A stretch of 60,534 nucleotides of DNA, taken from the IMG/VR virus record IMGVR_UViG_3300034072_002238, positions 1-60,534 of that record; one strand, 5' to 3'. The notes beneath the pieces were generated by a model. It saw only the letters and a program-made list of their open reading frames with translations, was not told the DNA's origin and ran no database searches. The position numbers and the translations under genes were made by a program. Below are positions 43,113-51,307 of the stretch, piece by piece. This stretch comes from a virus. Position 1 is the first letter of the stretch. Each line of letters opens with the position of its first letter.

Positions 43113-43129
43113 GTTTCGTCATGACGAAC
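43113..43129. promoter_or_regulatory. Operator O3 over the CI-like start codon
   Basis: GTTTCGTCATGACGAAC, with a perfect 14-bp core TTCGTCATGACGAA. The ATG of the CI-like gene lies in its centre. It suggests autoregulation or Cro repression of cI. The central bases differ from the other operators, so affinity may differ. Confidence 0.65.
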
Positions 43130-43495
43130 AAGCCCGACCACGACCACGGCAAGCGCCGCCACTTCATCCCGGAATGGGCAGAGCTGCGCGGTAAAAAGCA
43201 GGCCGACATCGTCCGCGATCTCGATATTCCGAAGAGCGTGGTGTTCCGGTGGTTCTCAGAAGGTGTGATACCCACTGAGAAGTATCTTCTGCCGCTCGCA
43301 GAGTACCTGATGGTCGATGATGTCATCAGCCTGTTCCGCCATCCCGATGACGACTGGCTTGCGCAGATGTTCAGGGATAAGACCGATGAGCAGCGCGAAA
43401 AGGCTGTCGCTATGCTCAAGCTGTTTTTCGAAAGTATCGGCTCAGAAGGAAAGGCAGATGCATTGGAAGCCATAAAGGCCTCCCGCAAGCGCTGA
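43121..43495 (+). CDS. CI-like helix-turn-helix repressor without peptidase domain
   Basis: 124 residues from ATG 43121. HFIPEWAELRGKKQADIVRDLDIPKSVVFRWFSEGVIPTEKYLLPLAEYLMVD is an XRE-type helix-turn-helix; the C-terminus is a helical dimerisation-like part (DEQREKAVAMLKLFFESIG). There is no S24 self-cleavage domain, so induction would need an antirepressor or another signal. Divergent from the Cro-like gene. Likely binds the GTTYCGTTTAACGRAAC operators. Confidence 0.75.
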   Translation: MTNKPDHDHGKRRHFIPEWAELRGKKQADIVRDLDIPKSVVFRWFSEGVIPTEKYLLPLAEYLMVDDVISLFRHPDDDWLAQMFRDKTDEQREKAVAMLKLFFESIGSEGKADALEAIKASRKR

Positions 43496-43593
43496 CGTTT
43501 GCGGCGCCCAATGCGTGGCCAACACGCCTCGACAGCCCTCTCCCTGCCGAAACCGACATTCTTCGTTTGACGAGACAGCCAAATCGCGTCTGA

Positions 43594-43622
43594 TTGCATT
43601 CGGTTCTGTTTCACGCAACTTT
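43594..43622 (+). promoter_or_regulatory. Early promoter with operator O5
   Basis: TTGCAT (43594-43599), 17-nt spacer, AACTTT (43617-43622). The spacer contains GTTCTGTTTCACGCAAC at 43603-43619, 3 nt after the -35 box, the same geometry as the cro promoter. Weaker boxes and operator than the promoter next to it. Confidence 0.55.
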
Positions 43623-43627
43623 GTCGC

Positions 43628-43656
43628 TTGACTTAGGTTCCGTTTAGCGCAACTAT
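43628..43656 (+). promoter_or_regulatory. Main early promoter with operator O6
   Basis: TTGACT (43628-43633), 17-nt spacer, AACTAT (43651-43656), with GTTCCGTTTAGCGCAAC at 43637-43653. The first gene starts at 43697. It probably drives the long rightward early operon and is shut off in the lysogen. Confidence 0.7.
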
Positions 43657-43696
43657 GGTCTCCAGCATCGGGCAACCGATCAACCGGAGCCACCCC

Positions 43697-43825
43697 ATGA
43701 AAATGTCACTCGCAATCGCGAGCGCCTTTGCGCTCGTGCTCATTTTTGCGCCCTCCGACAAGGCCTTGGACCGCTGCATGGAGCTGCACAGCTTCGACAC
43801 GTGCCACTTCGCCTTGAACCGCTGA
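43697..43825 (+). CDS. 42-residue exported or membrane peptide
   Basis: MKMSLAIASAFALVLIFAP opens with a signal-like hydrophobic span; the rest is DKALDRCMELHSFDTCHFALNR with two Cys. GGAG precedes the ATG. First gene after the early promoter. I recall similar short proteins with the SFDTCH motif in rhizobial prophages; the role is unknown. Confidence 0.6.
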   Translation: MKMSLAIASAFALVLIFAPSDKALDRCMELHSFDTCHFALNR

Positions 43826-43836
43826 GAGGCTGCGCC

Positions 43837-44214
43837 ATGATCAAGTGGACCTGCGTCTATTGCGGCTCGGTTGAGCAGCTTCATTTCTTGCCCGATCGCT
43901 GCTCGTCGTGTGGTGGCCCAATGGAAACGCAAGACGGTCGGTCGACTGCATCGGGTTTCTGCGAAGATGTGACCAACCTCTACGCACAGCGGGGCGAGCT
44001 TGCGGAACAGCTGCGCCTCGAAAACTGGGCGAAGGAGGCAATCGCCGACTTTGATGCCGAGTTGGCAGCTGCCTCGGACGAGCCGGCTGCAGTAATCCGG
44101 TTGTGGCAGCGTGGCGGTGTGCTTACCCCGGCGCAGCGCGAGATCATTGACGACGCGCTGGCCAGCAATCGTTTTGAGATGCTGATGGGCGTCTATGGTC
44201 AGGCGGCCGCCTGA
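43837..44214 (+). CDS. Zinc-ribbon hypothetical protein
   Basis: 125 residues from ATG 43837. The N-terminus WTCVYCGSVEQLHFLPDRCSSCGG has two CxxC pairs, a zinc ribbon; the rest is helical and acidic with LTPAQREIIDDALA near the end. May bind nucleic acid or protein. TGATG overlap with the next gene. Confidence 0.65.
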   Translation: MIKWTCVYCGSVEQLHFLPDRCSSCGGPMETQDGRSTASGFCEDVTNLYAQRGELAEQLRLENWAKEAIADFDAELAAASDEPAAVIRLWQRGGVLTPAQREIIDDALASNRFEMLMGVYGQAAA

Positions 44215-44765
44215 TGTCAAAGACCTCCAAAAAGTTCAAAAGACGCGCACACGACGAATACATCACGCCGATTGAAGCCACGTTGCCGCTGCGGCCGTTT
44301 CTGCGCGAGATACGTACTTTCGCTGAGCCATGCTGCAATCAACGACAGCTTGTTGGGCACCTGGAGCCTGTCGGACCCATTTGCATCCACAGTGACGACA
44401 TCCAGCACGGGACAGACGCGCTCGTCGACCCGATCCTTGCTCAGTTGATTGTCGATGCGATCATCACGAACCCGCCCTACACCTGGTCGGTGCTCAAGGC
44501 GATGCTGGTCCTCTTCCCCAAGATCGCGCCGACATGGCTCCTGCTGGAAGCTGACTTCAAGTATCGCGCTCAATCCGCGCCATTCATGCGCTTCTGTTCC
44601 GACGTCGTTCCGATAGGGCAGATCCGCTGGTTTCCCGGCACCAAGCACAAGAGCTTCAAGCACTATGCCTGGTACCGTTTCGATGCGCGTCACAACGGCG
44701 CGACCATTTTCCACCCCCGCCAATCCGAACCTGCCGCATCTCGCGCCCTGCCCGAGGCGGCTTAA
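44214..44765 (+). CDS. NPPY-motif methyltransferase-like protein
   Basis: 183 residues. TFAEPCCNQRQLVGHLE resembles a shortened SAM-binding motif I, and VDAIITNPPYTWSVLKAML has the NPPY motif IV of N6-adenine methyltransferases. WLLLEADFKYRAQSAPFM and RWFPGTKHKSFKHYAWYRFD follow. Shorter than full enzymes, without a clear target-recognition domain; it may be a small DNA methylase or an inactive relative. One-base overlap with the gene before. Confidence 0.7.
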   Translation: MSKTSKKFKRRAHDEYITPIEATLPLRPFLREIRTFAEPCCNQRQLVGHLEPVGPICIHSDDIQHGTDALVDPILAQLIVDAIITNPPYTWSVLKAMLVLFPKIAPTWLLLEADFKYRAQSAPFMRFCSDVVPIGQIRWFPGTKHKSFKHYAWYRFDARHNGATIFHPRQSEPAASRALPEAA

Positions 44766-44786
44766 CCACGCACAAGGAGAAATGAC

Positions 44787-45206
44787 GTGCTCGACATCCC
44801 TAACAAAAAGAAGCCGAACCCGATCGACGTCCATATCGGCGCGCGCATTCGGTTCCGCCGCAACATGATCGGCATGAGCCAGGAGAAGCTGGGTGAGGCC
44901 CTCGGCATCACTTTTCAGCAAATTCAGAAATACGAGAAGGGCAGTAACCGCGTCGGCGGTAGCCGCATGCAGCACATTGCTGACACGCTGGGCGTCCCGG
45001 TGAGCTTCTTCTTTGAGGACGCCCCGGCGGTCAGCAGAGACGCGGCAGCGGCCGGCGCAAGTGAGCCCAGCCTCACGGAGCTGGCGGCCTATCCCGACAT
45101 GCTCCGCATGATGCGCATGTTCTCGAAAATCGGCGACGGCCATGCGCGAAAGAAGCTGCTCGGCATCGTCGAGATCGTCGCCGGCGTGACGAACCCCATC
45201 GACTGA
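44787..45206 (+). CDS. PraR-like XRE regulator
   Basis: 139 residues, GTG start with AAGGAG 7 nt upstream. PNPIDVHIGARIRFRRNMIGMSQEKLGEALGITFQQIQKYEKGSNRVGGSRMQHIADTLGVPVSFFFEDAP is almost the canonical sequence of the alphaproteobacterial PraR/PhrR regulators, which control quorum sensing, biofilm and symbiosis genes. Acquired from a host, it could rewire host gene control or act on phage DNA. Confidence 0.88.
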   Translation: MLDIPNKKKPNPIDVHIGARIRFRRNMIGMSQEKLGEALGITFQQIQKYEKGSNRVGGSRMQHIADTLGVPVSFFFEDAPAVSRDAAAAGASEPSLTELAAYPDMLRMMRMFSKIGDGHARKKLLGIVEIVAGVTNPID

Positions 45207-45236
45207 CCATCACCCCAACTTGAAAAGGACCAGCCC

Positions 45237-46118
45237 ATGAGACCCATGGCAATTCTAGCGCTCGCCTTGTCGGCGATTTTTGCAGGGATCGGCATCGCGC
45301 ACGCCGACACGATCAGGCTCTGCACCGGAAGCGAGACGGGCGTCTACTTCGCCGCGGGCAAGAAGATCCGCGAAATGGCTGGGGCGAGCGTCACGGTCGA
45401 CGTTGTCACGACCGAGGGCACGATCGACAACATGCGGCGCACGCTTGATCTGCCGAAAACGGACGGCGAAAGCTGCGACGCGTTCATCGGGCAGCCCGAC
45501 GGCCCGGCTTACCGGGCGGCAACCAATCGCGGCAGCATTGCCACCCTGCGGCCCGTGACCACGCTGCATCGCGAATACCTTCATGGGCTTTGCAACAAGG
45601 AATCGGGTGTCGACGACATCGGCGACCTGGAAAACGATCCGACCAAGTATTCCGTTGCGATCGGGCCAGTCGGCAGCGGCGCATGGTTGATCTGGCAGAA
45701 CTTCGTCCGCGAGGATGAAGATTACAAGGACGTGCCAACCACTCCCGAGGACGGCATCCTTGCCCTGACGGCAGTCTCCACCGGCCAGGCGACCTGCATG
45801 ATTGTCCCTGCCGGGCTGGGCAATGGCACGGTTGGCGAAGCGGATCAGACGTTCGGCGATACGATTGCGCTCGTCGGCGCCAACGACAAGGACTTCGACG
45901 ACGCGGCGGACATCTCAGGCAAGCCTCTCTACGAGTATGCGAAGATCCCCGGCTCGGCCTATCCGACGTCGTTCGACTATTGGAGCGACGTTAAAACGGT
46001 CAGTTGGATGGCGACCGTCTATCTCAACACGGAGAAGGTCTCCCGTCCGGCGCAGGCAGCATTCGCAACGGCGGCATCGCGCGCTGCGCCGTCGATCAAG
46101 GCGAGTTTCGGCAAATGA
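45237..46118 (+). CDS. TAXI-type periplasmic solute-binding protein
   Basis: 293 residues with a signal peptide (hydrophobic 5-20, AHA cleavage at 23). The mature protein reads IRLCTGSETGVYFAAGKKIREMAG, then SCDAFIGQPDGPAYRA, YSVAIGPVGSGAWLIWQNF, and near the C-terminus a TVYLNTEKVSRPAQ, which match the TRAP-TAXI binding protein fold. No transporter subunits are present, so it likely works alone in the periplasm: binding a ligand, or binding a receptor. Such a gene inside an early phage operon is odd. It overlaps the next gene by 4 bp. Confidence 0.75.
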   Translation: MRPMAILALALSAIFAGIGIAHADTIRLCTGSETGVYFAAGKKIREMAGASVTVDVVTTEGTIDNMRRTLDLPKTDGESCDAFIGQPDGPAYRAATNRGSIATLRPVTTLHREYLHGLCNKESGVDDIGDLENDPTKYSVAIGPVGSGAWLIWQNFVREDEDYKDVPTTPEDGILALTAVSTGQATCMIVPAGLGNGTVGEADQTFGDTIALVGANDKDFDDAADISGKPLYEYAKIPGSAYPTSFDYWSDVKTVSWMATVYLNTEKVSRPAQAAFATAASRAAPSIKASFGK

Positions 46119-46291
46119 GCGCGCTGTTCAGCTTGATCCCCATCCGCCTGGTGCTGGCCGTCGTCGCTGTCACCCTCCTCGTGTTGCAGTTCCTGTTCGG
46201 TGTCGTCGTCGATTTCGTGCTCGGCGTCCTGTTCGTGCTGCTGGTCCTTGCAGCATTCGCTCTCGGCCGCAGCACCGCCCCCAGGTCCTGA
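46115..46291 (+). CDS. Two-span small membrane protein
   Basis: 58 residues: IRLVLAVVAVTLLVLQFLFGVVVDFVLGVLFVLLVLAAFALG gives two adjacent hydrophobic spans with one Asp in the turn. ATGA overlap with the periplasmic-protein gene suggests they work together, for example to hold the binding protein near the inner membrane. Inference only. Confidence 0.6.
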   Translation: MSALFSLIPIRLVLAVVAVTLLVLQFLFGVVVDFVLGVLFVLLVLAAFALGRSTAPRS

Positions 46292-46355
46292 CGATCCGCT
46301 CCGGTTACCGCCCGTTCTCGACGGGCGGTTTCCCGAACAGATGAAAGGAATTCAG

Positions 46356-47087
46356 ATGCCTAAAATATCCCAGGACGTTCTACAGGTGCTCGACGCTGCT
46401 ACAATTGATGGCGCGCTCCTGACGCTCAATGGTAGCCTCGATCGCAAGCTGTATGTTGAAACCAACAAGGTTATTGAAGCGGCCGGGGGCAAATGGAACC
46501 GCTCCAAGCGGGCCCACGTCTTTGATGGCGACGCGATCGAGTTCATTGAACCCATCATTCTCACCGGTGAATATCGGCTAACAAAGCAGGATTTCGGCCA
46601 ATTTGATACGCCTGCCAATCTGGCGTGTGACGTCGTCTCTCTGGCCGGTATAGAGCCGGGAATGACGGTGCTTGAGCCGAGTGCGGGGATCGGCCGTTTA
46701 GCGTCGGCAGCAGAGCGAGTCGGCGGCAAGGTGACCTGCTACGAGGTGGATGCGAAGCGCGCTTCCGACCTTACTGATTTCGTTGTCCACGTCTGCGACT
46801 TCCTGTCCGTCGACCCGGAACAGAGTTTCGATCGCGTCGTGATGAACCCGCCATTTGCGCGACAAGATGACATTCGGCATGTCCGGCACGCTTTTAAATT
46901 TCTAAGGAGCGGCGGGCGTCTCGTCGCTATTATGTCTGCCGGCGTCATGTTCCGGGAGAACAAAGCCACGGCCGAGTTCCGCGAGTTTGTTCGCACGCAC
47001 CGTGGGAGCATCAAAGCGCTACCCGAGAATTCCTTCAAAGACAGCGGCACAGGCGTCAACACCTGCGTCGTGACTATGGAGGCGTGA
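46356..47087 (+). CDS. NPPF-motif DNA methyltransferase-like protein
   Basis: 243 residues from ATG 46356; AAAGGA 6 nt upstream decides against the ATG at 46341. LTKQDFGQFDTPANLACDVVSLAGIEPGMTVLEPSAGIGRLA gives motif I (EPSAGIG), YEVDAK motif II, and DRVVMNPPFARQDDIRHVRHA motif IV (NPPF). The order I-IV and the preceding QFDTP fit N6-adenine methylases. The N-terminal 60 residues carry an extra domain (VIEAAGGKWNRSKRAHVFDG) typical of phage and plasmid versions. Confidence 0.82.
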   Translation: MPKISQDVLQVLDAATIDGALLTLNGSLDRKLYVETNKVIEAAGGKWNRSKRAHVFDGDAIEFIEPIILTGEYRLTKQDFGQFDTPANLACDVVSLAGIEPGMTVLEPSAGIGRLASAAERVGGKVTCYEVDAKRASDLTDFVVHVCDFLSVDPEQSFDRVVMNPPFARQDDIRHVRHAFKFLRSGGRLVAIMSAGVMFRENKATAEFREFVRTHRGSIKALPENSFKDSGTGVNTCVVTMEA

Positions 47088-47089
47088 CT

Positions 47090-47593
47090 ATGGATAATAG
47101 GATCCCCCCACGACCCACTGAAACCAGCCCGGAGTGCCGCGCGCTCGCGATAGAGCCGGTGCTCGGCGACGTGGTCGAGTGGTTGGCCGACGAAGGGGCC
47201 AGCATGGATCGGGTGCGCCAGGAGATCTTGGCTGCATTCGCCCCTGATGCTTACAGCCTTGCTCGCAACCTGGAGCGACGGGGCTGGGCGCCAGACGCTC
47301 GCCTCGTATCGATCCTTGACGACATCAGCACGTGGCACGTCCACAAGCAGCTCTCGAAGGACTGGGTCACGACCCACGGCATCACGGTTGTGTTCGGCAT
47401 CGGCGACAGAATCTGCACCAGCGGCATCAAGGCCGGGACTGTGGTCGCGATTTATCCCGACCACGCGCAAATCGTCGTGCAGCCCGACGACAGGCGGGCG
47501 GAGTTCGAAAGCCGGCCTCATAGCGGCACCGTGATCAACGTTGAAGACGCGGTGCGGATCGCGGGCACGATCGGCGCCGAGGTGCCGGCATGA
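47090..47593 (+). CDS. Hypothetical early protein
   Basis: 167 residues. ATG 47090 is preferred: GGAGG ends 7 nt before it, while a GTG at 47084 would be only 1 nt from that box. It has a helical N-terminal half and a beta-rich part FGIGDRICTSGIKAGTVVAIYPDHAQIVVQPDD that resembles an SH3-like fold. Function unknown. ATGA overlap with the next gene. Confidence 0.6.
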   Translation: MDNRIPPRPTETSPECRALAIEPVLGDVVEWLADEGASMDRVRQEILAAFAPDAYSLARNLERRGWAPDARLVSILDDISTWHVHKQLSKDWVTTHGITVVFGIGDRICTSGIKAGTVVAIYPDHAQIVVQPDDRRAEFESRPHSGTVINVEDAVRIAGTIGAEVPA

Positions 47594-47931
47594 CGAAGGG
47601 GAACGTTTTTTCCTTTCCCGGCAGCGGACAGGCGAGTGTTTCCTGCGCAATGCCGCCAGAGCTGACCGAAGTCGAGACTGACCGCCTTGTTGAGGCCGTC
47701 GAAGCGGCGGCGGCGGCCGTGCTGGATTGCGGCTCCGCGCTGCGATGGATCAGGGCCGGCGGCGTCCTCACCCCCGACAATCATGTTCTCAACGGCGAGG
47801 CCCTGCATTCGCTCCTTTCCGCGACGCTCGCGATCTCGTTGCTGATGGGAAGCCGGAACAGCGAGCGGCCCCTGCAGCGGGAAATCTATTCCTGGATCGA
47901 GAAGGAGACGACGCATGCCACCGAAACATGA
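47590..47931 (+). CDS. Hypothetical early protein
   Basis: 113 residues. An N-terminal NVFSFPGSG stretch is followed by Ala/Glu-rich helices. No family recognised. Overlaps the genes on both sides by 4 and 17 bp. Confidence 0.55.
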   Translation: MTKGNVFSFPGSGQASVSCAMPPELTEVETDRLVEAVEAAAAAVLDCGSALRWIRAGGVLTPDNHVLNGEALHSLLSATLAISLLMGSRNSERPLQREIYSWIEKETTHATET

Positions 47932-48220
47932 ACGCGTGGAGAACGAACACGACGACGGCCGCTTCCTGACCTGCGAAAACTGCCTTCGCGGCATCATGCC
48001 GGGCGAGCGATACCATGGCGGCGGTGAAGTCGACATCTGCGCCGATTGTGCACCGGCGTATCAGGATATGATCGATGATCCGGGGCAGTTCTGGGACGAA
48101 AACGCCGAAGAACATATGACGGAGGAGGAGGCGCGCGAGATCTGCGACGCGCACTGCAATTCCGGCGGGCAGCTCTCCGACAAGATACTGACCAGTGAAG
48201 CGCCGGGGGGTGCCGAATGA
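47915..48220 (+). CDS. Cysteine-rich zinc-binding-like protein
   Basis: 101 residues. FLTCENCLRGIMPGERYHGGGEVDICADCAPAYQDM forms a CxxC...CxxC zinc knuckle; the C-terminus is acidic with another C...C. Similar small phage proteins of this type are common; the role is unknown. Confidence 0.6.
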   Translation: MPPKHERVENEHDDGRFLTCENCLRGIMPGERYHGGGEVDICADCAPAYQDMIDDPGQFWDENAEEHMTEEEAREICDAHCNSGGQLSDKILTSEAPGGAE

Positions 48221-48795
48221 CGACGGCTTATCCCCTTTCCTGGCCTGCGCACATGCCCCGCGCCACCAAGCGCGAAAAGGGCCAGTTTCGCACCAAGCTT
48301 TCGTCGGCCCTGGTCAACGTCCGAAACTCACTGCACCTGTTCGGGTGTGACAGCGGCGAGCCAATCGCCAATCTGGTGATTTCGTCAAATGTGACGCTGG
48401 GCGACACCTCTCCGGCTGATCCCGGCGTGGCGATCTGGTTTCAGTGGCAGGGCATGCAGGTCTGCATCCCGGTTGACCGCTATTCCTCGGTCGAGGGCAA
48501 TCTGCAGGCGATCCACCACATCATCGAGGCAAGACGTGTCGAGATCCGGCACGGGACGCTGGCCCTGGTGCGCGCCACCTTCTCCGGCTTCGTTGCTCTG
48601 CCGGCACCGGCCAAGCGCTCGTGCTGGGACGTGCTCGGGCTTACCGAGAATATGAAAACCTACGCGAAACAAGATGTGGAGGCGGCGTATCGCCGTCTGT
48701 CCAAGGCGCGTCACCCTGATGCGCCGGGCGGGTCACATGACGCGATGGCGGAACTGAACGCTGCCCGCGAGGAAGCTTTGGGGTTGCTGTTATGA
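48217..48795 (+). CDS. J-domain protein
   Basis: 192 residues. The last 60 are a J domain: CWDVLGLTENM, AYRRLSKARHPDAPGGSHDAMAELNAAREEAL, with the HPD signature at 166-168. J domains stimulate Hsp70 (DnaK). The first 135 residues (beta-rich, WFQWQGMQVCIPVDRYSSVEGN) are a client-binding or unrelated phage domain. It could recruit host DnaK for replication or assembly. Confidence 0.8.
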   Translation: MTTAYPLSWPAHMPRATKREKGQFRTKLSSALVNVRNSLHLFGCDSGEPIANLVISSNVTLGDTSPADPGVAIWFQWQGMQVCIPVDRYSSVEGNLQAIHHIIEARRVEIRHGTLALVRATFSGFVALPAPAKRSCWDVLGLTENMKTYAKQDVEAAYRRLSKARHPDAPGGSHDAMAELNAAREEALGLLL

Positions 48796-49211
48796 CATCG
48801 GACACTCTCCCCAATCTCGCTCTGTCCGTCCGCCAGCCGTGGGCGCACTGCATCTTGCATCTGGGAAAGCCGATCGAGAACCGTTCCTGGTCGACAAAGA
48901 TCCGGGGAGAGGTTTGCATCCACGCCTCGCTCTTTAATCACATTGACGAGTGGATGAAGGCGCTTTCGACCTATCAGGCCACACGCCCCGGGTTCGATGC
49001 GTTGAAGGCCTTTCCGCCAAGCAACACCCTCCAGCGCGGCGGCATCATCGGAACGGTCGAGATCGTCGACGTCGTCACCCAATCCGACAGCCCGTGGTTT
49101 TTCGGGCCGGTAGGCATCGTTCTGGCGAACCCCAAACCCTGCGAATTCATCCCTGTACGCGGCCAGCTCGGCTTCTTCGACTGGCGCAAGAACCTCTTGG
49201 AGGCCGTATGA
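48792..49211 (+). CDS. ASCH-domain protein
   Basis: 139 residues. ALSVRQPWAHCILHLGKPIENRSWSTKIRGEVCIHAS and GGIIGTVEIVDVV are the ASCH fold, related to the RNA-binding PUA domain; some ASCH proteins are ribonucleases or bind modified RNA. The full domain is present. ATGA overlaps on both sides. Confidence 0.85.
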   Translation: MTSDTLPNLALSVRQPWAHCILHLGKPIENRSWSTKIRGEVCIHASLFNHIDEWMKALSTYQATRPGFDALKAFPPSNTLQRGGIIGTVEIVDVVTQSDSPWFFGPVGIVLANPKPCEFIPVRGQLGFFDWRKNLLEAV

Positions 49212-50227
49212 GAAACCCACTGTCGATCAATATTCACGATGCCTCGTTCGGTATCTGGCAGGACAACCCACACGATCCCACATTTCGAACCGAGATCTAC
49301 GCCGAGATGATCCGCCGTATGCGGTCTCAAGGATGGTCGGTCCGCGCCGATCGCGAGACGCGGAAGCGTTTTCCCACCTTGAGCCCTGACCAGCGCGAAG
49401 GTGCCAAAGGTACGCTTCGCTTTGCGCTAGAGATCACCGGGCGCGTGGTAAAAATCGAGTTTTGGTCCGAGACTGCGCCCCAGATCAACAGCTATGGCCG
49501 CTACTACGATTTTGACAAACTGCAGCGCATGTCGCCGCAGGACGCGCCTAGGGTGGAGTTGGAATTTCGCCGTCTCATCGCGTGGCTACAGGGTATCGCC
49601 CCGATCGATGTGAATCGGACGAAAGAGCGTCACCTGTCCGCGTTGGAGCGTATCGAAAAACGGTATGCGGAGAGCTCCCACAAGGACAAGCAATTTGGTC
49701 GCCCTGTCTGCAAGTACGACAGCAATCGGAAAACTGCTGACGGAGGGCTTCTGGAGCAGGGCCAGACGGTATGGTTCACTGATCACGGAGGCAGGGTCCT
49801 GCGTGGTTCCGCCTTCTACAACATCAACAATATGTGGTGGATCGTCTCGGGAGGGCTGCTGTTCAACAAGGGCTGTCGCGAGCTCTTTGTTTCGTTGCCG
49901 ACCGACATCCGGACGAAGAGGAACGAACGCGCACGACGCAATCGCCTTGAGAAGGAGTTGCAGGTCGCGGTCCAGCGGATGGATTTCCAGCGCGCTCACG
50001 TCTTAAAGACGATTATCTTCGGGACCGAGCAGACATACATGATTTGGGCGCGCGAGAACGCTGCCTACTATCGCTCTCAATACGCCGGCTACACCACCGA
50101 CACCGCATCCGCAGGACGCTACACCAGGGCCGAGGCCGAGGCTGAATGCAGACGTGCCCCCCATGAGCTTGAGATGGTGTGCCCCGACGGCACCCGCGTC
50201 CGTTTCGACAGAAAGGATGCGGCGTGA
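49208..50227 (+). CDS. Hypothetical phage protein
   Basis: 339 residues from ATG 49208 (overlap with the ASCH stop). N-terminal: YAEMIRRMRSQGWSVRADRETRKRFPTLSPDQREGAKGTLRFALEITGRVVKIEFWSE, a known phage module of unknown role; the C-terminal half is charged with a metal-free basic helix (RTKRNERARRNRLEKEL). No catalytic motif visible. Confidence 0.6.
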   Translation: MRNPLSINIHDASFGIWQDNPHDPTFRTEIYAEMIRRMRSQGWSVRADRETRKRFPTLSPDQREGAKGTLRFALEITGRVVKIEFWSETAPQINSYGRYYDFDKLQRMSPQDAPRVELEFRRLIAWLQGIAPIDVNRTKERHLSALERIEKRYAESSHKDKQFGRPVCKYDSNRKTADGGLLEQGQTVWFTDHGGRVLRGSAFYNINNMWWIVSGGLLFNKGCRELFVSLPTDIRTKRNERARRNRLEKELQVAVQRMDFQRAHVLKTIIFGTEQTYMIWARENAAYYRSQYAGYTTDTASAGRYTRAEAEAECRRAPHELEMVCPDGTRVRFDRKDAA

Positions 50228-50406
50228 CCCACGGTCCCAACAAGATCCACGGCAAGTGCCCAAGCTGCAGTCACGTCTTTCTCGTGGCGCAGCTGCCCAT
50301 GCCGATCTCTGTAGCCGCAGAGGCCATGCGAGCCGCATGCTGCCCAACATGCGGCACCAAGAAAGGTATCACGATCGCCCGTGCCGAGGAGGTGCCTCAT
50401 GGCTGA
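50224..50406 (+). CDS. Small zinc-ribbon protein
   Basis: 60 residues from GTG 50224, which overlaps the previous stop (GTGA). GKCPSCSHVFLVAQLPMP and CCPTCGTKKG give two CxxC pairs. Typical of small phage zinc-ribbon proteins. Overlaps the DUF5131 gene by 8 bp. Confidence 0.6.
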   Translation: MTHGPNKIHGKCPSCSHVFLVAQLPMPISVAAEAMRAACCPTCGTKKGITIARAEEVPHG

Positions 50407-51307
50407 AACCTCATCGATCGAGTGGACCGATGCCACCATCAATTTCTGGTGGGGCTGTACCAAGGTCTCTCCCGGCTGCGACAATTGCTACGCCGAGCAG
50501 TGGAACGCGTTTCGCGGCAGCGGACAATGGGGACCAGGTGCGCCGCGGCGGATGATCAAGGGCGCGGCCGCTCTTCTGCGCCGCATCAACCGCAACGCCG
50601 GCAAGTTCGTCCAAGTCCATGGGCGTCGGCCCCGCATCTTCATGCACTCCATGTCCGACGTCTTCGACAACGAAGTGCCGAACGAAATCCGGCACAATGC
50701 GCTGCGCCAGGCCGCTGCAGCATCTGCGGTCCATATCCAGATAGTGACGAAGCGGATCGGCAACGTTCGCGACATGGTGCCGCCGGAATGGCTCAATTCG
50801 TGGCCGGCCCATGTCGGCCTGATCATCTCGATATGCACCAAGCGTGAAGCAACCCGAGACATCCCGAAGCTTCGGGACCTGAAAAAGCAGCTCGGCATCC
50901 CGTGGGTCGGGATTTCCATGGAGCCCATGCTGGAGCCGATCACCAAACTCGACCTTCAAGACATCGACTGGGTCATTGTCGGCGGGGAGAGCGGCAAGCG
51001 TGGCCAGGTGACGCGGCCCCTTCATCCGGCATGGGTCATGTCCGTTCAATCGGCCTGCGCCAGGTCCGGTACCGCGTTTTTCTTCAAGCAGTGGGGCGAC
51101 TGGCTACCGGATGGAGAGGCGCCGCGCTCCGTCATTGATGATCTCATCCTGTCGCGTGTTGCGCAGATCGAGCTACACGCCGATCCGAGCCCTTTCGCTA
51201 CCGTTCGTTTCGACACTCGCACGATGTACCGCGCCGGCAAGAAGAGAAGCGGTGCGCTGCTGTATGGCCATCGGTTTCAGGCGTTCCCGAAGGAGCTCCT
51301 GCGATGA
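50399..51307 (+). CDS. DUF5131 / phage Gp37-Gp68-like protein, radical-SAM-like
   Basis: 302 residues from ATG 50399. SSIEWTDATINFWWGCTKVSPGCDNCYAEQW is the family signature, with C20, C27 and C30 placed like an iron-sulfur cluster site; IFMHSMSDVFDNEVPNEI, WVGISMEPM and WVIVGGESG follow in order. The family is common in phages and related in sequence to radical-SAM repair enzymes; the reaction is unknown. Complete. Confidence 0.85.
   Translation: MAETSSIEWTDATINFWWGCTKVSPGCDNCYAEQWNAFRGSGQWGPGAPRRMIKGAAALLRRINRNAGKFVQVHGRRPRIFMHSMSDVFDNEVPNEIRHNALRQAAAASAVHIQIVTKRIGNVRDMVPPEWLNSWPAHVGLIISICTKREATRDIPKLRDLKKQLGIPWVGISMEPMLEPITKLDLQDIDWVIVGGESGKRGQVTRPLHPAWVMSVQSACARSGTAFFFKQWGDWLPDGEAPRSVIDDLILSRVAQIELHADPSPFATVRFDTRTMYRAGKKRSGALLYGHRFQAFPKELLR

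Noticed and set aside
43560-43576. A seventh operator-like sequence TCTTCGTTTGACGAGAC
   Set aside because: Four mismatches to O1 and no -35/-10 at the usual distance; kept out of the operator set.
48950-49207. Upstream extension of the 339-residue gene through the ASCH gene
   Set aside because: The extension overlaps the ASCH gene out of frame and is Arg-rich; ATG 49208 overlaps the ASCH stop as in all neighbouring genes.
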